Source: Gloeopeniophorella convolvens
Taxonomy: Eukaryota > Basidiomycota > Agaricomycetes > Russulales
DNA: 22,982 bases
Assembly (NCBI GenBank): GCA_022496205.1
Contig: WTXD01000167.1
Location: 1-22,982, forward strand
Direction: 5' to 3'
The position numbers and the translations under genes are program-made. The notes beneath the pieces were generated by a model, which was given only the letters and a program-made list of their open reading frames with translations, was not told the DNA's origin and ran no database searches. The first letter of the stretch is position 1; each line of letters starts with the position of its first letter. Below, in pieces: positions 16,723 to 22,982 of the stretch.

Positions 16723-19700
16723 ATGCAGGCTACTGACGAATTAACGGCGGGCGTTGGAGTCGGACGCCCTAACCTGGCCGTTGCCGGGGAAGAGGCTAGC
16801 GAGATGGTACCGGACGACCTCCGCGATGAAGAGCATGAACTGCTTGATAGGGACCAAGTTCTCATCTTTTTGATTGGCACATTTAACGATCTCCACGCGT
16901 CCAACGCATCAACTCTCGGTGCCGCGCGGACTATCCTCACAATAGTTGTCAACAACTGCGATCTGTTGGACAAGAAGTATAGCAGCGACAAGGATTCAGA
17001 CAGCAACGTAACGCAACTCTTCGAGGAGTATCCGTGGCTTGTATCTCTGGTACAGGACTGCTGCGAAAATCGGACCGCTCGCAAATTGCGCCTTCTCAGT
17101 GAGCTGCATACCTACATTGTCTGCGCCCTAACCCGTGCTGACATGCTCGTATCTCATCAAGAAATCCTTCGCAAGCCGGCTGTTACCCCTTCCCTGGATG
17201 ACACCGAAGAGGAGAAGCAGAGTAGGCGTGTTGTAATTGTCCACCCGGCCTGTCGCTAATCAACCCTCAGTGGTCTTGGAATCTTGGGATCTTCAATATC
17301 GAGGAAACGCCACCGATGTTCTCCTCAATATCATCTCAGACTACCTCAAAACGAAGAGGACTAACTATGCCCCACTCGCGAGCATCATAAATTCCTCCGG
17401 GACAGGCAAGTCGCGCATGGTCGACGAGTTGGCGAAGACAATCATCAGTGTGCCGATGTGTCTGCGGGACAAGGATTCCACAGGTCTGCGAGTCCCCGGC
17501 TTCCTCTCCATGTTAATAAAACCTAACGAACGGCGCGGGTAGGGTTTCCGCCTGCTGACGGTAGTCTTCGCGACTGGTTTGCTGAATTACCCAAATCTGG
17601 CAAGGAGGAGACCGAAAAGAAGTTGCACGGTTTCTTGCACTCTCTCCTAGAGGTAACACTGCAACGGCTGAAAGAGATAGAGGCATCGCAAGGTAACCCA
17701 CCGCGTCGTGTACTTCCGCTACTTCCGGTGCTGAATAGCTTTCAGACGGACTAGAGAAGCTAAAAGTCGCTAGGAAGACTTGGACTGTGGACGATATGCT
17801 GGCTGGGAAGTACAAACCTTCAGAAGAAACGGAGCGCAAGAATGCAGCTGCGTTCTTCGTCAGGCGCCAAGAACGCCTCGCGAGTGCTTTCCGTCACTTG
17901 ATGACCCATGGACAAGCATTCGGTAGCGCAAACGACTATCGAAAGAAGTTTTATAAGGACGTCATTGATGGAGCGAGAACGGTACGTCTGTATAAGTTCC
18001 TATGCTACTCGCGCGACTCATCTTGTATGTCAGTTTACCTCTGGAAGCCGGCGGGTTCATGAACAAGGAGACAGTGACGATGGACCGAGTCCCGAATCAA
18101 AGCAAAGGGGGAGAAGCGCAGGTAAGTTGCTTGTCTATCAACCCTATAACATTGTGACGAACGATTTCCAGTCGGCACTTCAAATACCTCTCCTTCGATC
18201 AAATCGAGCCCCGTGAGATATAGGAATGCCTCTAATGGTCAGTGGCCGCCGTGGAGGATATTTGTGAACATTGCTTCTTACATCAACTTTTGCAGGCGAC
18301 ATCGCCCAGGTGGTGACGAGGTTGAACGATTTCATTGACCCCGCCAGAGTCTGGGGAGCTCCAGCCGGAAAGAAGACCGATATCCGGCGGCCATTCCTCA
18401 TCCTCTCGTTTGATGAATCGCATCGGCTCACCGAGAGCGATAAAGAAGATGGCTGGTCGGTCTTCTCCGAGTTGCGCCGTGCGCTCCGACAGGCGGCGGA
18501 TGTTCCGATATTCTCTCTCTTTCTCGCGACGGGAGGAAAGTTCCGTCGATTCTCTCCAACACTGCCATCGGACCCCTCCAGCCGGATCTCGCGCAAGAAG
18601 TACTCTGTGTTGCCCCCGATTACAGAGACAGGCTTCGATGTACTTATGCCTGTCGCATGTGAAGGCGTTGTCACCCTGACCGAAGTCATCAGCCTAAATT
18701 GGATATGCCATCTGGGTCGCCCCCTGTGAGTTCTCTCGTCTCTATCCATGTGACGCATGCTCATCTGCGTCTCTGGAAGATTTGGCTCCCTCTATGATTT
18801 TGCGCCAAATAACTTAGCGCGCACAAACATCCATAATTTCGCAAAGCAAAAGATACTTGGTGGAAATATCACGGTTCCAGAGGCCATGAAGAAGTGGGAA
18901 AAAGAGATCACACCGGAGCCCGGCAACTGGGTTCTGGCCTCCGTTGCCATACGATTCGCGCTGGAATTCAACCCCACAACCGAGTTCCATCGCGATGCCG
19001 TGCTCACACTAGTCGAGCGACACATGCGACTCTGCATCTCCGCAACATCGGGCTTTGAGGCGCTATCTACTACATCCAGCTCGGAGCCATTCCTCGCGGA
19101 GGCAGCGCAGGAAATTCTCTCTGACATCGGCCAGAGCCCCGTGAAGCATCTTGCAGGTCGGCTTGACCAACCGTTTATTGATCGTGGCAATCGGGGCGAG
19201 CTCACCGCATTACTGATTCTAATGGCGGCGCGAGACAAGGCCGCTGGCATAACGGGGACCCGGGACATCCCTCTGTGCGATTTTCTCGAAGCACTGATGC
19301 CAGACTTTGCGTATGCACAACTGAAGGAGGCACTGCCGTTCCAAAATCGTACCGAGGCCGAGAAGCAGTCGTTTGGGGACGCGTTCAAGGACAGTCGGCT
19401 CTGGTTCAATCACGTCATCAGGATTCACGATACCGCAATGCTCAGCTCGCACGAGCTGTGGAAGTTCATGACGCGTGGCGCGATGATTATGTGCCAATCC
19501 CAGCAAGTCGCCGTCGACATCGTGATCCCGTTCTGCATCTCTGGCGACGTCCTTTCACGCAAGACGGTGTCAGCGATTTTTATCCAGGTCAAGAACGACA
19601 AACGCATCGGTCCCGCACACGATCCTATATTGTTCCACGCCATAAACCCGTTCTCCCTCAAAGTGTATAAGGACGATGAAACGCCACTGCCGTGCATCCG

Positions 19701-20043
19701 CATGGTCTTCGCTCTCGCCTCGAAAGAGCCAGCGATGCATATTGCGAAACCATCAGACCGTGACTCACGACATGGCAAACCCTTCACTGCGTATGACATC
19801 TGGTTCTCAGGGATCTGGCCAGAAACATTCCCGATCATCGGCAATGAGCGGGAGGAGTACAAGCTCATTCTGCAACGATCGATGCCCGATCCGAAGGCAG
19901 CATACGCAGACTCCGATCCAGATACCGATTCACAAGTTAAGCAGGCTCGAGAAAACATTAGGCGCAATCTCACGCCGCTGTGCTCGACTGAATCTGCTCA
20001 TCACTCGAAGTACCGAAAGTTGGAGGAGATTGCGGCACAGTAA
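16723..20043 (+). CDS. P-loop NTPase fused to nuclease-like domain (Crinkler/CR-type family, putative), intact copy
   Basis: Eight-exon model with consistent phases: 16723-17221, 17271-17483, 17543-17692, 17746-17981, 18034-18121, 18172-18237, 18296-18725, 18780-20043; 981 residues. The first intron's donor is the least certain (17222 or 17228). ATG 16723 was chosen because the in-frame ATG 16549 lies before the TATA-like site. Seen: Walker A SSGTGKSR (Lys about 213), Walker B LILSFDESH (Asp about 457, Glu 458), a sensor-like FLATGG, the conserved GRPLFGSLYD region, and near the C-terminus AVDIVIPF (Asp about 807) followed by AIFIQVK (Gln 830, Lys 832), like a PD-(D/E)xK nuclease core with Gln for Glu. 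Known: CR-type proteins join NTPase modules to restriction-endonuclease-fold domains. Inferred: NTP-driven nuclease or effector. Nuclease activity and membership are not proven. No signal peptide seen. Confidence 0.8.
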
Positions 20044-20805
20044 GAATATGGTGCCGTAATTTGGCGGGGAAGGCTGGGCCGCGCAGAGAGGGGAGACTGT
20101 TAGGATAGATGACTCAAATTCCCCGTAGCACCAACCCTGGGGGTGGGTTTGCGGGGATAACGACTCGAAGACTGTTCTGAATCCAATATCTTATGTAGTA
20201 CGCAATACAGGTTGAGTAAGGCGGATGTACGAGGATGAGCGCAGCGCAAGTCATGCCCCATGCGCACGTGAATCGCTCGTCGCTGTTGCGACAGGGAGTG
20301 GAGAGCCCTCGTGGACGCGGGTCTAGAATCGCTAGGAGTGTCACCATGCGAACTTGTTTGGCGAACAAGGCACGGCTACTGGCAGTCGTGTAAGGGCGGT
20401 AGACCAAGAATAAGGCAACAGCCCTAGGCTAAGTGGGTGCTACGCTACTGACCTGATGGTGACTGCTCTGAGAGTAGGCGGCCCAAACGATCTCAGCACT
20501 GTCAGCGCGTGGGCGGCCTACGTTACTAGGCGGCGGCCTCCCTCGGAGCCAAGATCTTCTAGACGCGAGCCCCGAAAGCCCTCCCGGACCGTGCACAGGC
20601 CGCCCCGCATCTTATGCTCACCCTCGCAGGACCAGATGCACTTGTGGATAGAATGGTTGCCTCGTACGCGCGGCACGTCCTCTTCGATGACTCCTCGTTG
20701 AAGTATCAGGTAAGCTTATCAAGGGGGCGCGTCGAGGGAACATGTACTCGATTACTTTGGACAATACATTGAAGCAAAGGCACCATAACTTGCCCGAACG
20801 GTACT
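20044..20805. other. Intergenic region
   Basis: Holds the 3' end of the NTPase/nuclease transcript and a GC-rich stretch. TGTTAGGATAGATGACTC at 20098 resembles an LTR start, but no matching end or target duplication is found. A possible isolated exon lies at 20630-20709. Otherwise I see nothing definable. Confidence 0.5.
20630..20709 (+). other. Possible orphan exon
   Basis: An open stretch is bounded by an acceptor-like CTCACCCTCGCAG (ending 20629) and a strong donor CAG/GTAAGC (20710). It encodes PDALVDRMVASYARHVLF and DDSSLKYQ, with length and phase fitting one exon. A possible next acceptor, CTTCATGCAG, ends near 20811, inside the 3' end of the minus-strand gene. No neighbouring exon could be joined, so it may be a relic. 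Confidence 0.28.
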
Positions 20806-21911
20806 TCATGCAGTCCCATCAGCCACAGTCTGCAACTCGGTGGCGCTCCGGGGTTGCTTCAACATCTTACGACCGGCTCTCCTCGCGTTGTATAAATGAT
20901 CCACGATTTCGATGATTGAAGCGAGAGTGAGTACAACTGCCACGACCTGGCCGAAGGTCCAGTCGCTTTCTCCGGGAAGGATAAGGGAGCTGTTGCGCTT
21001 AACCTGAGTCTCCAGGTTAGCATAAAGAACATCGCGAAAGACACGAAAGCGCACCGTCAATTCCAGAATGACTATACTGTATATAGCCAACCTGCGAAGC
21101 TCCGCGTTAGCCCCAGTCGTAGTAAGTCATTCTCGAAGAAGGTACACACGCTACGCTGCCGAGCCAGGCCTTCAGGGAATTCATCCCATACTTTTCTTCC
21201 TCAAGGTGCTCGCTTCTGTGTAACGCGCGGAGCAGTAGATACCTCCCGCGTATGAGGTTGGCCAATGACAACGGGAAGATGACAAGCGCAAGCACCCGAT
21301 ACCAGTTGACAGTCGCGCGTACGGTAAAGCCGAACACGATGTACTTGACGAGGTCGTTGCACTCAGGCTGCGAGCCGAAGCGCGCGTCCAACACCCAGAC
21401 GTATATGGCCCAGCTATAAACCATGGCGAGCGATATGGTCTGCATGGCAATGGTAGTTGCCATGCGGAACGAGCGCTCCTCTGGTTTGACCGTGAGAAAC
21501 CTAGTCATCGCTGCATACAATGACAGTCAGCCCAGGGACGCAAAAGGACCGAAGGGGTAGCACCGTTTCCGTAGACATGGGAAAGAAAGGTCAGCATGTG
21601 TATCACGAAGATGGCATGGTACAAGTCCAGTTGACCCTGTGCCGTCTGGATGACAGCAGTGACGATGAGGCTGAGGCCGTAGAGTACCGCGCTCAGATTG
21701 AGGTCGTCAAGCAGCTCGTGTGTGGGTTCCGCGTACGGAACCAAGGCCGTCAATATCATCGTGACGTAGAAGTTCACGCGAATCTGCATGCTGGGCATTA
21801 GAGCTGCCGCCGACTACGAAAGGTGCAACATGATAGCGGCAGTCGACTCACCCCGATTCCAGATACATCCGGGTTTGCTATTATGCCCTGGCAAACGGTG
21901 GTATTACTCAT
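20806..21911 (-). CDS. Multi-pass membrane protein of a basidiomycete family, function unknown
   Basis: Four-exon model on the minus strand: 21852-21911, 21564-21783, 21150-21510, 20806-21091 (927 bases, 308 residues); all phases agree. The protein starts MSNTTVCQGIIANPDVSGIG and continues IRVNFYVTMILTALVP, a beginning that I recognise from many hypothetical basidiomycete membrane proteins. About six hydrophobic segments: near residues 24-38, 50-68, 74-92, 105-130, two between about 140 and 175, and one around 260-285 (VVAVVLTLASIIEI). The DARFGSQPECN motif between segments is typical of the family. Donors at introns 2 (GTGCTA) and 3 (GTGTGT) are weak and were chosen by phase. The start is the first ATG before the conserved region. 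A transport or sensing role would be speculation. It converges with the NTPase/nuclease gene. Confidence 0.78.
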
Positions 21912-22836
21912 GATTGTCGGGATTGGGTAAAGTAGAGCTCATCAATGGATGGAACAGAGGCGTGAGGGCAGCAGCTAGACCTAGTAGAAATTGACAGGAA
22001 GTGCCAAATCGACTGCACCGGGGGGAGGGGGGGGGTCTACTCCCATCGATGACCTATCGATGATTTGGGTCAAGGGTTTAGTACTTTAGTAGGCCAGGGA
22101 GTGCACAGCGACACGCGCCAGATTCCATGTCAGAAGTTGTGTTCCGCGACAGTTCCGGGAGGGAAGCTATGTCGGCGACATTGAGCCCTATTTCAATAGA
22201 GAACGACGATACTGTTCAGAGATTGAGTCACACTTCCTGTGGCGGAGTGTGTTGTGCGCACCGTCATTTCCTACTAAACCTCTCCGTTCGAGCGTACTCA
22301 ACACGTTCTCCGCTGGTGCGTCGGTTGGCAAGAAGTAAAGATATAAGCGCTCACGAGACGGACTCGTCTCGGACAACGATGTCAGTTGACTGGGCTCCAC
22401 GTGACAGCAGGCGCCTGGCCGCGTTCTGCTGCCACTGCTTCTGCTTCCCTCAGAACATGCCATCCCAAGGCTAACCTCGCTGTGGGGCTCCGCTGTCAGA
22501 CCGCATGTATGCTCTTCGAACCCATCTGCTGGTACTTCGAAGGCGCTCTGTCAACGTGTTTTCATCGCGGAACCCCGAGGCCCCAATATATCCCCCAGTA
22601 GTCTGCTGCCACCCGTCGGGACAGGCGCGGAACAGATGCAATCGCCCGTGAGTATCCTCTAAAGCGATACGATAGATGCTCGCATAATTGGATCCTGAAT
22701 GGCGAGCGCAGCACATCCAAGGGATCCTGAAGCCCAGCGCGAAGGTCTGCTGAATTTCACATTCCACTTCACCCGGAGTCAATCCACTGACGAGAGCCGC
22801 TCTTAAGCCGGCACGCGAAGAGGCTCGCTGGCGCGA
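21912..22836. other. Intergenic region between divergent genes, with an unassigned minus-strand frame
   Basis: Probably contains promoters for the minus-strand membrane protein and the plus-strand gene at the right edge. A G-run GGGGGGAGGGGGGGGG lies at about 22020-22035, followed by two ATCGATGA words. A minus-strand frame at 22471-22782, without an ATG at its start, reads sensibly (SNYASIYRIALEDTHGRLHL and so on). It could be an exon of an unrecognised or decayed gene. I do not assign it a function. Confidence 0.35.
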
Positions 22837-22982
22837 ATGTTCGTAGTTGAGAAGGATGGAGACAAAGGTAAGGCTGCTGCTGTTGATACCTATTCGATCG
22901 GCTCACCCTTCTGTCGAGGCTCTGAATATGGGGACACGTCCGCCCAGATGTGGAATCTCTATGGCTTGGAGTCGGAAAAATA
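22837..22982 (+). CDS. Probable DUF6535-domain protein, N-terminal part (runs off right edge)
   Basis: Frame from ATG 22837 to the end of the window without a stop: 48 codons, MFVVEKDGDKGKAAAVD, then EYGDTSAQMWNLYGLESEK. The Trp-x2-Tyr...Glu-x-Glu-Lys pattern is like the start of DUF6535, where a similar W..Y..EAEKYD stretch precedes membrane segments in large basidiomycete proteins. The domain call rests on this short motif. A GTAAGG within the frame at about 22871 could be a donor, so the exon may be shorter. Its function is unknown. Confidence 0.48.
   Translation, partial: MFVVEKDGDKGKAAAVDTYSIGSPFCRGSEYGDTSAQMWNLYGLESEK

Noticed and set aside
18180..19973. Long minus-strand frames of 182-205 codons opposite the intact gene
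   Set aside because: Shadow frames of a well-supported spliced gene; no family features of their own.
20098..20500. Possible third solo LTR starting TGTTAGGATAG
   Set aside because: Only the first seven bases match the nested LTRs; no CA end with a flanking duplication was found.

Overview
The window looks like nuclear DNA of a filamentous basidiomycete (Agaricomycetes; a polypore-like fungus is my guess). The reasons are introns of about 50-60 bp with GT...AG ends and CTRAY-like branch sites, TTAGGG-type telomeric repeats, a Ty1/copia retrotransposon with a TGTTGA...TCAACA LTR, and basidiomycete-type gene families: a P-loop NTPase joined to a nuclease-like domain, a small multi-pass membrane protein, and a probable DUF6535 protein at the right edge.

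Layout. 1-3435: 5' part of a P-loop NTPase/nuclease-like gene (upstream copy), running off the left edge. One of its introns carries a 2.6-kb palindrome (568-3196) made of AT-rich minisatellites and copia-type LTR pieces in inverted orientation, with only two CpG dinucleotides. 3436-8122: a mosaic without a recognisable gene, holding a tRNA-like sequence, a second CpG-free block with interstitial telomeric repeats, two GC-rich gene-like stretches and a third CpG-free insert. 8123-15419: a nearly full-length Ty1/copia element. Its two 485-bp LTRs differ at one base by eye. Its gag-pol is broken by two copies of another element's solo LTR, each with a 4-bp target duplication and each inserted so that clean removal keeps the frame, and by one frameshift. 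15420-16213: 3' part of the same upstream NTPase/nuclease gene, with a premature stop. 16723-20043: the intact tandem paralogue, for which I could build an eight-exon, 981-residue model with consistent phases. 20806-21911: a four-exon, 308-residue multi-pass membrane protein on the minus strand. 22837 to the end: the start of a probable DUF6535 gene.

Reading it together: a tandem pair of putative Crinkler-like (CR-type) NTPase-nuclease genes has one intact and one destroyed member. The destroyed member was split by about 12 kb of foreign DNA and lost about 0.85 kb of its middle. The copia element at the break has no target-site duplication, so its two flanks do not come from one simple insertion: either ectopic LTR recombination or an assembly join occurred. 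The most unusual object is the intronic palindrome. It resembles a foldback-type element, is almost free of CpG, and would give a long hairpin RNA carrying LTR sequence related to the nearby copia family.
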